Positions 17,842 through 27,525 of a stretch of 64,000 bases of DNA are shown here, piece after piece. This stretch comes from Deltaproteobacteria bacterium (GTDB taxonomy: Bacteria; Desulfobacterota; Desulfuromonadia; Geobacterales; Pseudopelobacteraceae), in the NCBI GenBank assembly GCA_021780495.1, contig JAJXYO010000036.1, positions 30,086-94,085 of the forward strand, given 5' to 3'. The position numbers and the translations under genes were made by a program. Below the pieces are notes generated by a model. The model ran no database searches. It was given only the letters and a program-made list of their open reading frames with translations, and was not told the DNA's origin. Within the stretch, counting starts at the first letter, position 1. Every line of letters starts with the position of its first letter.

Positions 17842-18048
17842 ATGCCCCTGATTGTTGAAGCATTGCTTATGTCAATGGGAATGATTGTCTTATTCTTCCT
17901 GGCCTTCCTGGTGTTGTTTATTCTTGCTCTCACCCTTGCTCCCATCGAGCGGGGACTTTCAAACTATATTTGGTTGCATACCACACCGCCGCCGCCAAAA
18001 ATCCCTATCCCAACCGGTTCGTTCAGAGACTTCAGTAAGAAGCACTGA
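17842..18048 (+). CDS. Small single-pass membrane protein, unknown
   Basis: A 68-residue frame from the ATG at 17842, which follows GGAAG; the longer frame from 17740 has no ribosome site. One hydrophobic segment (about residues 8-33, LLMSMGMIVLFFLAFLVLF) is followed by a short polar tail with PPPPKIPIP. No family recognised. It is real if expressed, but short size and lack of an operon partner keep confidence low. Confidence 0.42.
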   Translation: MPLIVEALLMSMGMIVLFFLAFLVLFILALTLAPIERGLSNYIWLHTTPPPPKIPIPTGSFRDFSKKH

Positions 18049-18274
18049 AGGGCATTGGCTCACGCGTACCGGCGAAGCCAAACGGATTGTTGTAAAACCA
18101 CACCATCAAGCTATACACACGTCGCAGTCATCAGGTATGAACAGAAAAGAGACTTTCCGCCCTGTCAGCGATATGCAGGGCGCTACATGGCCGACAACGC
18201 CATGAGCGACACCGGCAAAATCGAAGAATAGCTGTCTGCATCATTATAATGCGATTGGCAAAAGGAGGCCTATC

Positions 18275-19732
18275 ATGCTGAACTTGAATGACCCTGCGCT
18301 TTTCAGACAGCAGTGCTACATCAATGGCAACTGGCTGACAGCGGATCGTGGAACTCACATCGACGTTACGAATCCGGCTACCGGTGAAATTCTGGGTACC
18401 ATACCCGGAATGGGTGCCGACGAAACGCAGCGTGCCATTCAGGGTGCAGAAGCCGCCCTGCCCGGCTGGCGGGCAAAAACGGCCAAAGAGCGCTCCATCA
18501 TCCTGCGGCGCTGGTTCGATTTGATACTGGCCAATCAGGAGGATCTGGCGATCATCATGACAGCCGAGCAGGGCAAGCCATTGGCTGAAGCCCGGGGTGA
18601 AATCGCTTACGCGGCCTCGTTTATCGAGTGGTTTGCTGAGGAAGCGAAACGGGTCTACGGCGACACAATCCCCGGCCATGCTCCGGACAAACGCATCGTG
18701 GTTTTGAAGGAACCTATCGGAGTCTGCGCGGCTATTACACCTTGGAATTTTCCGGCCGCCATGATTACGCGCAAAGCCGCTCCGGCACTGGCCGCCGGCT
18801 GCACAATGGTGGTGAAACCGGCTACCGCCACACCTTTCTCGGCACTGGCCCTGGCGGAACTGGGCGAACGAGCCGGCATTCCGGCCGGCGTTTTCAGTGT
18901 AGTGACCGGATCAGCACGCGCTATCGGGGGCGAGATGACCGCTAATCCGATCGTGCGAAAACTGACCTTTACCGGTTCGACCGAAATCGGCAAGGAATTG
19001 ATGGCGCAGTGCGCCGCAACGGTCAAGAAGGTTTCGCTGGAACTGGGCGGCAATGCCCCCTTCATCGTCTTCGACGACGCCGACCTGGACGCGGCGGTGG
19101 AGGGAGCGATGGCGTCCAAGTATCGCAACACCGGCCAAACCTGCGTCTGTACCAATCGACTGATCGTTCAGGATGGCATCTACGATGTCTTTTCGGAGAA
19201 ACTGGCCGAGGCTGTAGCCAGGATGCGGGTGGGCAATGGCCTGTTGGGGGATTTCCAGCAGGGGCCGCTGATCGACATGACTGCAGTAGAAAAGGTGGAG
19301 GAACATATTGCCGATGCCGTTGCCAAGGGGGCACGCATCGTCCTCGGCGGAAAGCGTCATGAACTGGGCGGCAGCTTTTTTCAGCCAACCATCCTTGCCG
19401 ATGTGACACCTGGGATGCTGGTTGCGCGTGAGGAAACCTTTGGTCCGTTGGCACCACTATTCAGGTTCAAAAGCGACGACGAAGCCATCCGTATGGCCAA
19501 CGACACCGAATTCGGCCTGGCCTCCTATTTCTACAGCCGCGACATCAACCGGATCTGGCGGGTGGCCGAAGCGCTCGAATACGGCATGGTCGGCATTAAC
19601 ACCGGGCTGGTTTCAACCGAGGTAGCCCCATTCGGCGGCATGAAGCAATCCGGCATCGGCCGCGAAGGTTCGAAATACGGCATCGAAGAGTTCATTGAGG
19701 TCAAATATCTCTGCATCGGTGGAATCCAGTGA
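18275..19732 (+). CDS. gabD: Succinate-semialdehyde dehydrogenase, NAD(P)-dependent
   Basis: A 485-residue aldehyde dehydrogenase. The general base is Glu256 in ELGGNAP and the nucleophile Cys290 in GQTCVC, 34 residues apart as usual. The Cys-Val-Cys at the active site is the signature of the GabD group, where the second Cys can form a redox-sensitive disulfide. It oxidises succinate semialdehyde to succinate. The start follows AAAGGAGG. No GABA transaminase is nearby; a role in semialdehyde detoxification or 4-hydroxybutyrate or GABA breakdown is possible. The next gene starts 16 bases after its stop. Confidence 0.9.
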   Translation: MLNLNDPALFRQQCYINGNWLTADRGTHIDVTNPATGEILGTIPGMGADETQRAIQGAEAALPGWRAKTAKERSIILRRWFDLILANQEDLAIIMTAEQGKPLAEARGEIAYAASFIEWFAEEAKRVYGDTIPGHAPDKRIVVLKEPIGVCAAITPWNFPAAMITRKAAPALAAGCTMVVKPATATPFSALALAELGERAGIPAGVFSVVTGSARAIGGEMTANPIVRKLTFTGSTEIGKELMAQCAATVKKVSLELGGNAPFIVFDDADLDAAVEGAMASKYRNTGQTCVCTNRLIVQDGIYDVFSEKLAEAVARMRVGNGLLGDFQQGPLIDMTAVEKVEEHIADAVAKGARIVLGGKRHELGGSFFQPTILADVTPGMLVAREETFGPLAPLFRFKSDDEAIRMANDTEFGLASYFYSRDINRIWRVAEALEYGMVGINTGLVSTEVAPFGGMKQSGIGREGSKYGIEEFIEVKYLCIGGIQ

Positions 19733-19748
19733 GCGATAAAGGATGGTT

Positions 19749-20699
19749 ATGACAGCAGCACCCACCACAAGCAAACGACCACGCGTCCTCATTGTCGAGG
19801 ACGATATGATGTCGCGCACCCTGTTGATGTCGGCCTTAAAAAAGGAGGGCTACGAGTTCGCCGTCGCCCGCAACGGACAGGAAGCGATCGATCTTTATAG
19901 TCAGGAATTTTTCCCGATCATCATAACCGACTGGTTGATGCCGGAAATGGACGGGCTCGAGTTGTGCCGCCTGATCCGCAGCATGAAGATTGACCGCTAT
20001 ATCTACATTATCATACTGACCGGGCAGAACTCCAAGACGGACCTGGTCAAGGGACTTGAAGCCGGCGCAGACGAGTACATGGTCAAACCGATTCATCAAG
20101 CCGAGCTGCGGGTGCGACTCAAAGGCGCCTGCCGGATACTTGAGCTGGAGACATCACTGAAGAAGAATATGGCCGAGATCCGTGAAATTTCGATCCGTGA
20201 CCGGCTGACCGGGATCTTTAATCGTGTCTACATGGATCACCATTTGTCACAGGAGATCATCCGATCCTCGCGCTATCACCACAGTCTTTCGGTGCTCATG
20301 TGCGACCTGGATCATTTCAAGGTCATCAATGATACCTATGGCCATCTGGCCGGCGATGATGTTCTCAGGGCATGCGTTGACCACATATCTGCTTCGTTTC
20401 GGCAAGGGGTTGACTGGCTGGCCCGCTACGGCGGCGAGGAATTCGTAGTCGTGCTGCCCGAAACAGACCTGACCGGCGCACTGCATGTGGCGGAGCGAAT
20501 GCGGGTACGGATAGCCAGCACGCCGGTGAATTTTGCCGGGTGCGAAATAGAAATCACCGCAAGTTTCGGCTCCGTAACGGTGATCCCCAGCTTCAACGGA
20601 CAGGTTCGTTATATGGAACAGGTACTGAACGTGGCCGACACATGCCTCTACCAAGCCAAGAACAGCGGAAGAAACCGGATCGTTTCAGCGGAAATGTAA
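19749..20699 (+). CDS. Response regulator with GGDEF domain (diguanylate cyclase)
   Basis: A protein of about 316 residues: an N-terminal receiver domain (VLIVEDD; phosphoacceptor Asp in [13 protein letters not shown]; Lys in MVKPIH), a short helical linker and a GGDEF domain with GGEEF, so c-di-GMP synthesis is expected. The Arg that starts the inhibitory RxxD site is displaced by one (RQGVD before the motif), so product inhibition may be weak. The second ATG (19749) is better spaced from AAAGG than the first (19743). The hybrid kinase 68 bases downstream is a likely partner. Confidence 0.9.
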   Translation: MTAAPTTSKRPRVLIVEDDMMSRTLLMSALKKEGYEFAVARNGQEAIDLYSQEFFPIIITDWLMPEMDGLELCRLIRSMKIDRYIYIIILTGQNSKTDLVKGLEAGADEYMVKPIHQAELRVRLKGACRILELETSLKKNMAEIREISIRDRLTGIFNRVYMDHHLSQEIIRSSRYHHSLSVLMCDLDHFKVINDTYGHLAGDDVLRACVDHISASFRQGVDWLARYGGEEFVVVLPETDLTGALHVAERMRVRIASTPVNFAGCEIEITASFGSVTVIPSFNGQVRYMEQVLNVADTCLYQAKNSGRNRIVSAEM

Positions 20700-20767
20700 G
20701 CTCCGGGCACACTGGGAACACATGCCTGATCCGGCAGCGGGAGCACTGCCCAAGGATACCCCCACAG

Positions 20768-23700
20768 ATGTTTTCTTTTTTCGGCATACGTCGCAGAATA
20801 ACACTGAGTTTCAGCGTATTTCTGGTGATTGTCTCTATCGCAAGCGTATGGGGCATCATGACGGCTGTTTCTAACCTGACCCGCGATACCATAACCCGCC
20901 AGCAGGCCTCAATGGTTACAATGCTCGCCAGCTGCATTGATGACAAACTCGGTCTTTATCTCAGAGCAATCAACGAGCTTTCGGTCAACGTTACGCCGGA
21001 GCTCTTCAGCAACCCAACCCGGGCCCGGGCGTTTCTCGACAACAATCATGACACTAAGAGCCTCTTTAACAATGGCATTTACCTGTTTGATGCCCGGCAG
21101 AACATTGTGGCCGAATCACCGCATTTCAAAGAGCGGCAAAATCCCAGGGTTGAGGAGCTGGTCCCCTTTTTGAAAAGCATTGCGCAGAAGGGTAGGCCGG
21201 ACATTTCTGGCCTCTACCGCTCTCCCCGCTCACGGGGAGCTGCCATCCTGATGGCGGTTCCCATCTATGGCCGCAACCATCAACTTTTGGGATACCTTGC
21301 CGGAAGCCTCAATCTGGTCAACGATTATTTCATTGAAGAGATCATGAGCAACAAAATCGGCGAGAAGGGCTACCTGTACCTTTTCAACACCGACCGGACC
21401 ATGGTCGTCCACCCGGACAAAAGCCGCATCATGAAGCAGGATGTCCCGCGCGACGCGAATGCTCTTTTTGACAAGGCAATCGCAGGCTTTGAAGGAAGCG
21501 GCGAAACCGTCAATTCACGCGGCATAGCCCAGATCGCCTCGTTCAAGCGCCTCAGGCTGACCAACTGGATTCTGGCCTCCACCTATCCCATCGACGAAGC
21601 CTACCAACCGATCCGGCATTTTTTCTGGCACCACCTGCTCCCGGCTGCCTTACTATTGACACTGTTGTCGCTTCTGTTGGTCTGGATACTTTCCAGCAGG
21701 TTGACCGCCAAACTGAACGCCTTTACCAGCCAGATCGGCCAGATCCGCACGCAACCGGATGTGGCTCACGAGATCCAGATCACGAGTAATGACGAAGTCG
21801 GCATCCTGGCCGATTCCTTCAACAAACTCATTATCAGCCTCGACGCAAAGGAGGCCATGCTGCACGAAGTTGAAGACCGCTTGTCCCGCGCCCTACAAGG
21901 AAGCAACGACGGCATCTGGGACTGGGACCTGGTCTCGGGGGTGATGTTCTACTCTCCTCATTTTATCGATCTGCTCGGCTACGCCCCGGAGGAATTCGAG
22001 CCAACGATCAACGCCTGGGCGATGCTCATCCATCAACAGGACATTGACCGGGTGTGGGATCTTTTCCGGCAACATTTCGACAGCGAAACGGCCTTTTTCA
22101 CCAGCGAACACCGTCTGCTGTGCAAGAACGGCGAGTATCGCTGGTTCCTGGCCCGCGGCCTGGCCTGGCGTGGTCCGGGCAACACGGTGGTACGCATGGC
22201 CGGATCGCTCTCCGACATCAATGATCGCAAACATGTCGAGGATGAGCTGGTTAGCGCCAGGGAGGCCTCGGACAGCGCCAACCGTGCAAAAAGTGAATTC
22301 CTGGCCACCATGAGCCATGAGATCCGCACCCCGATGAATGGCATTGTCGGTATGGGAGAACTGCTGGCAGGAACAGAGCTTTCCCCTGAGCAACGCAACT
22401 ATCTGAATAACATCACCATCTCGGCCGACAATCTACTGGCCATCATCAACGACATCCTCGACTTCTCTAAGATCGAAGCCGGCAAGATGGAACTGGAAAT
22501 CATACCGTTCAGGCTACGCAATACGTGTGGCCAAACCGCCAGGGCTCTGGGGGTAAAGGCCGCCGAAAAAGGGGTCGAGGTCCTGTTGAATATTGCCCCC
22601 GACGTCCCAGACTATCTGTTGGGTGACCCGCTCAGACTGCGGCAGATCATCACCAACCTGACCGGCAATGCCATCAAGTTCACGGAACAGGGTGAAGTCG
22701 TTATCAGCATCTCCTCGGATGCGGTTCACGACGACCTTATCCGCCTGAACTGTACAATCCGCGATACCGGTATTGGCATTGCGGCTCGTCAACTTGAGCG
22801 CATATTCACCCCCTTCACCCAGGCCGACGGCTCCACCACCCGCAGGTTCGGCGGTACCGGCCTGGGTCTTGCCATCACCCGCAGACTGGTTGATCTCATG
22901 GAAGGCGAACTCTCCGTCGAGAGCACGCCGGGAGTGGGCAGCAGTTTTCGAGTTTCCATCACCTGTGCTCTGCAACCAGAACAGCGTCAATGCGAGCAAC
23001 CGCCCCAAGACCTCCAGGGCCTCAAGACATTTGTGGTGGATGACAATGCCAGCAATCGTTCCATTTTACAGAATCTTTGCCAGGCATGGGGTATGGAATA
23101 CCGCGGTGCGGACAACGGCGTCTCGGCAGTTGAATCGCTGCAGAACGGTTCGACTCAAGGCTGGATCCCCGACGTGATCCTGATGGATATCCATATGCCT
23201 GGCCTGGACGGCTGGGAAACCTCTGCCCGCATCCGTTCCGCTCCAGCCATATCCGGATGCCGGATCATCGTTATGACCAGCACTGTTTCTCAGCAGGATG
23301 CGGGACTGCGTCAATCGCTTGACATCGACGGATACCTGTTAAAACCACTCATTCAGGATGAACTCTTCGAGTCCATTCGTTCTGCACTCAGAATCCCTGC
23401 AGCGGAGCCGGCCCGGGCAATATCATCAGGCACAGCGCCGCTGACACCTCATCAGCAGCTTTCGATCCTGGTAGCAGAGGATGTCCCGATCAACCAGAAA
23501 TTGATTGAACGCATACTCGCAAAAATGGGCCATACGGTTACCATTGCCAATAACGGAGAAGAGGCTCTGAGGTTATGGCAACATAACCGCTACGACCTGG
23601 TTTTCATGGACATTGAATTGCCTGTCATGGACGGGTTGTGCGCCACTGCGGCGATCCGTGCCATTGAACGGGAACAGGGCGGACATGTCCCGATCAGCGC

Positions 23701-23854
23701 CATGACCGCACATGCCGTCCATGGTGATGCCGAAAGATTCCTGGCAGCCGGCATGGACGCCTATATTTCGAAACCATTCAAGAGCAGCGATGTGCGGTCC
23801 GTTATCTCGCGATTTTCCGCCAGCGCAGCATCCCATCCACCCTTGTCTTTATAG
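20768..23854 (+). CDS. Hybrid sensor histidine kinase: Cache-HAMP-PAS-HisKA-HATPase-REC-REC
   Basis: A 1028-residue kinase from the ATG at 20768 ([11 protein letters not shown]). The frame extends back into the GGDEF gene, but that part is antisense-like in composition. Visible order: membrane segment about 12-34, periplasmic Cache-like sensor about 40-285, second segment about 291-311, HAMP, PAS about 370-490 ([10 protein letters not shown]), HisKA with phospho-His near 517 (SHEIRTPMN), HATPase with DTGIGI and GGTGLGLA, then two receivers, with Asp in LMDIHMP (near 800) and FMDIELP (near 943). It senses an external signal and passes phosphate through its receivers or to the response regulator upstream. 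Confidence 0.93.
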   Translation: MFSFFGIRRRITLSFSVFLVIVSIASVWGIMTAVSNLTRDTITRQQASMVTMLASCIDDKLGLYLRAINELSVNVTPELFSNPTRARAFLDNNHDTKSLFNNGIYLFDARQNIVAESPHFKERQNPRVEELVPFLKSIAQKGRPDISGLYRSPRSRGAAILMAVPIYGRNHQLLGYLAGSLNLVNDYFIEEIMSNKIGEKGYLYLFNTDRTMVVHPDKSRIMKQDVPRDANALFDKAIAGFEGSGETVNSRGIAQIASFKRLRLTNWILASTYPIDEAYQPIRHFFWHHLLPAALLLTLLSLLLVWILSSRLTAKLNAFTSQIGQIRTQPDVAHEIQITSNDEVGILADSFNKLIISLDAKEAMLHEVEDRLSRALQGSNDGIWDWDLVSGVMFYSPHFIDLLGYAPEEFEPTINAWAMLIHQQDIDRVWDLFRQHFDSETAFFTSEHRLLCKNGEYRWFLARGLAWRGPGNTVVRMAGSLSDINDRKHVEDELVSAREASDSANRAKSEFLATMSHEIRTPMNGIVGMGELLAGTELSPEQRNYLNNITISADNLLAIINDILDFSKIEAGKMELEIIPFRLRNTCGQTARALGVKAAEKGVEVLLNIAPDVPDYLLGDPLRLRQIITNLTGNAIKFTEQGEVVISISSDAVHDDLIRLNCTIRDTGIGIAARQLERIFTPFTQADGSTTRRFGGTGLGLAITRRLVDLMEGELSVESTPGVGSSFRVSITCALQPEQRQCEQPPQDLQGLKTFVVDDNASNRSILQNLCQAWGMEYRGADNGVSAVESLQNGSTQGWIPDVILMDIHMPGLDGWETSARIRSAPAISGCRIIVMTSTVSQQDAGLRQSLDIDGYLLKPLIQDELFESIRSALRIPAAEPARAISSGTAPLTPHQQLSILVAEDVPINQKLIERILAKMGHTVTIANNGEEALRLWQHNRYDLVFMDIELPVMDGLCATAAIRAIEREQGGHVPISAMTAHAVHGDAERFLAAGMDAYISKPFKSSDVRSVISRFSASAASHPPLSL

Positions 23855-23987
23855 GCTGGGACATGCATTGTTGACTCTACAGCAGTACTTAATGCAAGCA
23901 TCGGCAAATTATTATTGACAGCATTACTGTACTACTGATACATATTGACATACGGTTTACACACAAAAAGTAAACATACCTGCACTA

Positions 23988-24091
23988 CTTATCGAGAGCG
24001 ATCGAGGGACTGGCCCTGTGACATCGCGGCAACCGGCCTGAAAGGGCAAGGTGCCAATTCCAGCGGGATCATCATGATCCCGGTAGATAAG
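23988..24091 (+). ncRNA. SAM-I (S-box) riboswitch aptamer
   Basis: The sequence follows the SAM-I consensus: P1 arms CTTATC (23988-23993) and GATAAG (24086-24091), GAGGGACTGGCCC in the P2 region, CGGCAACC, and AAGGTGCCAATTCC. It lies in the leader of the metB-metC-mnmA operon and should switch it off when S-adenosylmethionine is high. A hairpin that can act as terminator follows at 24104-24131. Confidence 0.93.
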
Positions 24092-24103
24092 GGAGGATGG
24101 AGC

Positions 24104-24131
24104 AATCCCCTTCCGGCCCCGGAGGGGGATT
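24104..24131 (+). terminator. Hairpin in the riboswitch expression platform
   Basis: A 12-base stem (AATCCCCTTCCG against CGGAGGGGGATT, with one G-T pair) and 4-base loop directly follow the aptamer. The T run after it is short (TTT, then ATTTT), so the control may be attenuation of moderate strength. The ribosome site GGAGG before metB lies 30 bases further on. Confidence 0.68.
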
Positions 24132-24170
24132 TCCATTTTCACCCTGTTCATCAGGGCTCGGAGGTATGAC

Positions 24171-25307
24171 ATGCACATCTCGACACAGGCGGTTCAGACA
24201 GGACTGGAGTGGGACACGCGGACAGGTTCGGTAGCCGTTCCCATCTACCAGACAGCTACCTTCCGGCATCCCGGACTTGGCCGGAGCACCGGGTACGATT
24301 ACAGCCGCTCCGGCAATCCTACCCGCCAGACATTGGAGGACGGCATCGCCCGTCTGGACGGCGGCGCGCGCGGTTTTGCCTATGCCTCCGGCATGGCGGC
24401 CATCGCCAACCTGCTGCTGCTGTTCAAATCCGGCGACCATCTGATCGTTACCGAAGATCTGTACGGCGGCACCTGCCGCTTGTTCGACAAGATCTTCAGC
24501 CAGTATGGTCTCAGCTTTACCTATGTGGACACCAGCGACAGCTCGGCCGTGCAGGCCGCTCTCACACCGGGCACCAAGGCGATTTTCGTCGAAACCCTCA
24601 CCAATCCACTGCTGAAATTTGCCGACCTGACCGCCCTGTCCAGCCTGTGTCGTGAACGCTCCCTGCTGCTGATCGCCGACAACACCTTCCTGACGCCCTA
24701 CCTGCTGCGCCCGTTGGACCTGGGGGCCGATATCACGATTTATAGTGCCACGAAGTACCTTTCCGGCCATAACGACACCGTCGCCGGACTGGTGACGGTC
24801 AAAACCCCGGAGTTGGCCGATCGGGTATACTTCCATCAGAATGCCGTTGGAGCCGTGCTGGGGCCACAGGATTCCTGGTTAACGATCCGCGGCATCAAAA
24901 CCTTGGGTGTTCGCCTCGACCGCCAGCAGGAAAATGCCCTCAAGATCGCCCGTTGGCTGAAATGTCACCCCCTGGTACGCAAGGTCTTTTATCCCGGTCT
25001 TGAGGAACACCCTGACCATGAGCGCATGAAACGTGATGCCAGAGGTTTTGGCGCCATGATTGCCTTTGAAGTACTCAACCACGCCCTGGTCGAACAGGTG
25101 CTGCTGAAGACCAAATTAATCTCGTTCGCCGAGAGCCTGGGGGGGGTCGAGAGCCTGATCACCTTCCCCGAAGTTCAGACCCATGCCGACATCCCGCCTG
25201 AATTACGCGCCAGACTCGGCATCAACAACGTGCTGCTGCGCCTGTCGGTCGGTATCGAGGATGCCGACGACCTGATAGAAGACCTGCGTTTCGCACTGGA
25301 AGCCTAG
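24171..25307 (+). CDS. metB: Cys/Met metabolism PLP enzyme, cystathionine gamma-synthase type
   Basis: A 378-residue fold-type I PLP enzyme of the trans-sulfuration family. PLP lysine is Lys195 in SATKYLSGHND; YSRSGNPTR near residue 45 and ADNTF near 163 are family motifs. Members make cystathionine from activated homoserine and cysteine, or cleave cystathionine; MetB against MetC cannot be decided firmly from motifs. This copy is first after the SAM-I riboswitch and follows GGAGG. A second paralog starts 12 bases later, so the pair probably does successive steps of methionine synthesis from cysteine. Confidence 0.88.
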   Translation: MHISTQAVQTGLEWDTRTGSVAVPIYQTATFRHPGLGRSTGYDYSRSGNPTRQTLEDGIARLDGGARGFAYASGMAAIANLLLLFKSGDHLIVTEDLYGGTCRLFDKIFSQYGLSFTYVDTSDSSAVQAALTPGTKAIFVETLTNPLLKFADLTALSSLCRERSLLLIADNTFLTPYLLRPLDLGADITIYSATKYLSGHNDTVAGLVTVKTPELADRVYFHQNAVGAVLGPQDSWLTIRGIKTLGVRLDRQQENALKIARWLKCHPLVRKVFYPGLEEHPDHERMKRDARGFGAMIAFEVLNHALVEQVLLKTKLISFAESLGGVESLITFPEVQTHADIPPELRARLGINNVLLRLSVGIEDADDLIEDLRFALEA

Positions 25308-25319
25308 AAAGGAAACATC

Positions 25320-26462
25320 ATGAACATTGCAACCAAACTGATCCACGGCGGAGCAAATATTGATCCTCAGACCGGAGCACTGGGAGTGCCGATCTATCAG
25401 ATATCCACCTACCGACAGACCTCGGTCGATCACTTCGGAAAGTATGACTACGCCCGAGGTGACAATCCGACCCGTGAGGCGCTGGAGGAGACAATTGCCA
25501 CGCTGGAGGGCGGCACGCGCTGCCTGGCCTTCTCCTCAGGCATGGCGGCCATCTCTACCACCCTGATGATCTTCTCCCCCGGCGACCACTTGGTGGTTTG
25601 CGACGATGTCTATGGCGGCGCCTACCGGGTACTCTCCACCATCTTCACCCGCATGGGCATCAGCTCCACCTTTGTGGATGCGACCGACCTGACGGCCATA
25701 GAGTCGGCCATCGGACCGGAAACCAAAGGAATCTATCTGGAGACCCCCTCCAATCCTCTGTTGAAGATCACCGACCTGCGCGGCGCTGTCGATATAGCGC
25801 GGCGACATGGCATCATCACTCTGGTGGACAACACCTTCATGACCCCCTATCTGCAGCGCCCGCTGGAGCTGGGCTGCGACATCGTCCTGCACAGCGGCAC
25901 CAAGTTTATCAATGGCCACAGCGACGTCATTTGCGGTTTCGCCGTAGTCAAGGACACCGAACTGGGCAAACGTATCCGTTATATCCAGAACGCCTTCGGG
26001 ACCGGCCTGGGACCGCAGGACTCATTCCTGACCCTGCGCGGCGTCAAGACCCTCAAAGTCAGGATGGACCAGAGCCAACTGAACAGCATGAAAATCGCCG
26101 CCTGGTTAAGGTCGCACGGGCGGGTCACCGCTGTTCACTACCCCGGTCTGGCAGAACATCCCGGCTACGCCATCCATGCCGGCCAGGCCGATGGCCCGGG
26201 TGCGGTTTTCTCATTTGAACTGGACTCGTTCGAGACCACCAAGCGCTTGCTGGAAGGGTCGCATCTGGCGGTCTTCGCCGTCAGCCTGGGTGGTGTGGAA
26301 AGTATCCTCTCCTACCCTGCCCGCATGTCGCACGCCTCGGTCCCCGCGGAAGAACGACTGCGCAAAGGAATCACCGACACTCTCGTACGACTCTCGGTCG
26401 GGCTGGAGGATCCTGACGACCTGATCGCCGATCTTGAACAGGCCATGGGACGAACCGCATGA
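25320..26462 (+). CDS. metC: Second Cys/Met metabolism PLP enzyme, cystathionine beta-lyase type
   Basis: A 380-residue paralog of the preceding protein (PLP lysine also Lys195, in SGTKFINGHSD). It differs in motifs: YDYARGDNPTR and VDNTFMTPYLQRPLELG. It likely cleaves cystathionine to homocysteine, or reverses roles with its neighbour. It follows AAAGGAAAC and lies 12 bases after metB in the riboswitch-led operon. The end overlaps mnmA by four bases (ATGA). The assignment within the family is by operon logic. Confidence 0.86.
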   Translation: MNIATKLIHGGANIDPQTGALGVPIYQISTYRQTSVDHFGKYDYARGDNPTREALEETIATLEGGTRCLAFSSGMAAISTTLMIFSPGDHLVVCDDVYGGAYRVLSTIFTRMGISSTFVDATDLTAIESAIGPETKGIYLETPSNPLLKITDLRGAVDIARRHGIITLVDNTFMTPYLQRPLELGCDIVLHSGTKFINGHSDVICGFAVVKDTELGKRIRYIQNAFGTGLGPQDSFLTLRGVKTLKVRMDQSQLNSMKIAAWLRSHGRVTAVHYPGLAEHPGYAIHAGQADGPGAVFSFELDSFETTKRLLEGSHLAVFAVSLGGVESILSYPARMSHASVPAEERLRKGITDTLVRLSVGLEDPDDLIADLEQAMGRTA

Positions 26463-27511
26463 AGGTCGCCGTTGCCATGAGCGGTGGAGTGGACTCTTCG
26501 GTCACGGCCGCGCTGCTTACACACCAGGGTCACCAGGTAATCGGCATCACCATGCGGCTGTTCAACTCCTGCCTTACCGGCACCGGGTCGGCCGCCCACG
26601 ATGCAGGTGTTGTAGCCGGGCACCTGGGTATTCCGCACCATGTGGTCGATTTTGAACCCGAATTTCGCGAACTGATCATCAACGATTTCATCCGGGAGTA
26701 TGGTTGCGCCCAGACACCCAACCCCTGCGTACGATGCAACCGCTTCATCAAGTTTGGCCTGCTGCTGGAAAAGGCCAGGGAACTGGGTGCGGAGTTCATG
26801 GCAACCGGGCATTATGTCCGCAAAAGCACGGACCCGGACGGAACCAGCCACCTGCTGATGGCGCGTAACATCCATAAAGACCAGTCCTACTTCCTGTATA
26901 CCCTTACCCAGGAACGGCTCCGGCAGTTGATCTTTCCATTGGGCGACATTGAAACGAAAGAAGAGGTCCGCCGCCTGGCCAGAGAATACGGCCTGCCGGT
27001 AGCAGAGAAGAGCGACAGCCAGGAGGTCTGCTTCATTCCGGGAGATGATTACGTTGCATTTCTGGAGGCAAGTGGCGCGCTCACCTGCACGCCGGGCGAC
27101 ATCATACACAGGGACGGTCAGGTGATCGGTAAGCATCTGGGCACACACCGTTATACGATCGGGCAACGCAAAGGCTTGGGCATCGCCTGGAGCGAGCCGC
27201 TCTATGTCGTTGCTATTGATGCGGGACAGAATCGAGTAGTGGCCGGAGAACAGCGGCACGTCTTTGCTGGTGGCCTGACGGCAGGGGATGTCAGTTGGAT
27301 ACAAGCGCCGCTGGAGCGTGAATTCAGCAGCAGTTGCAAGATTCGCTACCGGCACGCTCCCATCGGCTGCCACGTACGGCTGCTGGAGGAGGGGGGCTGC
27401 GAAGTACGCTTCAATGATCCGCAGAAGGCGGTCACTCCCGGACAATCAGTGGTTTTCTACCGGGGCGGTGAGGTGATCGGTGGCGGCAGGATTCTCTCAG
27501 CAATCAGCTGA
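26459..27511 (+). CDS. mnmA: tRNA-specific 2-thiouridylase
   Basis: A 350-residue protein with the PP-loop MSGGVDSSV near the N-terminus, TGHYVR, KDQSYFLYTL and GQRKGLGIAW. The catalytic cysteines are Cys90 (NPCVRCN) and Cys191 (SQEVCFIPG). It thiolates U34 of Glu, Gln and Lys tRNAs, taking persulfide sulfur from a TusA-type relay. It overlaps the metC stop by four bases, so it is translated with the transsulfuration genes and falls under the SAM riboswitch, an unusual placing for mnmA. Length and ends match the family. Confidence 0.94.
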   Translation: MKVAVAMSGGVDSSVTAALLTHQGHQVIGITMRLFNSCLTGTGSAAHDAGVVAGHLGIPHHVVDFEPEFRELIINDFIREYGCAQTPNPCVRCNRFIKFGLLLEKARELGAEFMATGHYVRKSTDPDGTSHLLMARNIHKDQSYFLYTLTQERLRQLIFPLGDIETKEEVRRLAREYGLPVAEKSDSQEVCFIPGDDYVAFLEASGALTCTPGDIIHRDGQVIGKHLGTHRYTIGQRKGLGIAWSEPLYVVAIDAGQNRVVAGEQRHVFAGGLTAGDVSWIQAPLEREFSSSCKIRYRHAPIGCHVRLLEEGGCEVRFNDPQKAVTPGQSVVFYRGGEVIGGGRILSAIS

Positions 27512-27525
27512 CATAGATGACATCG

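Noticed and set aside
20540..20767. Extension of the hybrid kinase into the GGDEF gene
   Set aside because: This part is out of frame with the response regulator gene that occupies the same DNA; a membrane-type start at 20768 fits the kinase.
24072..24836. 254-codon minus-strand frame
   Set aside because: Antisense to metB and the riboswitch leader.
26312..27445. 377-codon minus-strand frame opposite mnmA
   Set aside because: It lies wholly antisense to mnmA and part of metC, whose motifs are intact; GC-rich genes often leave such open antisense frames.
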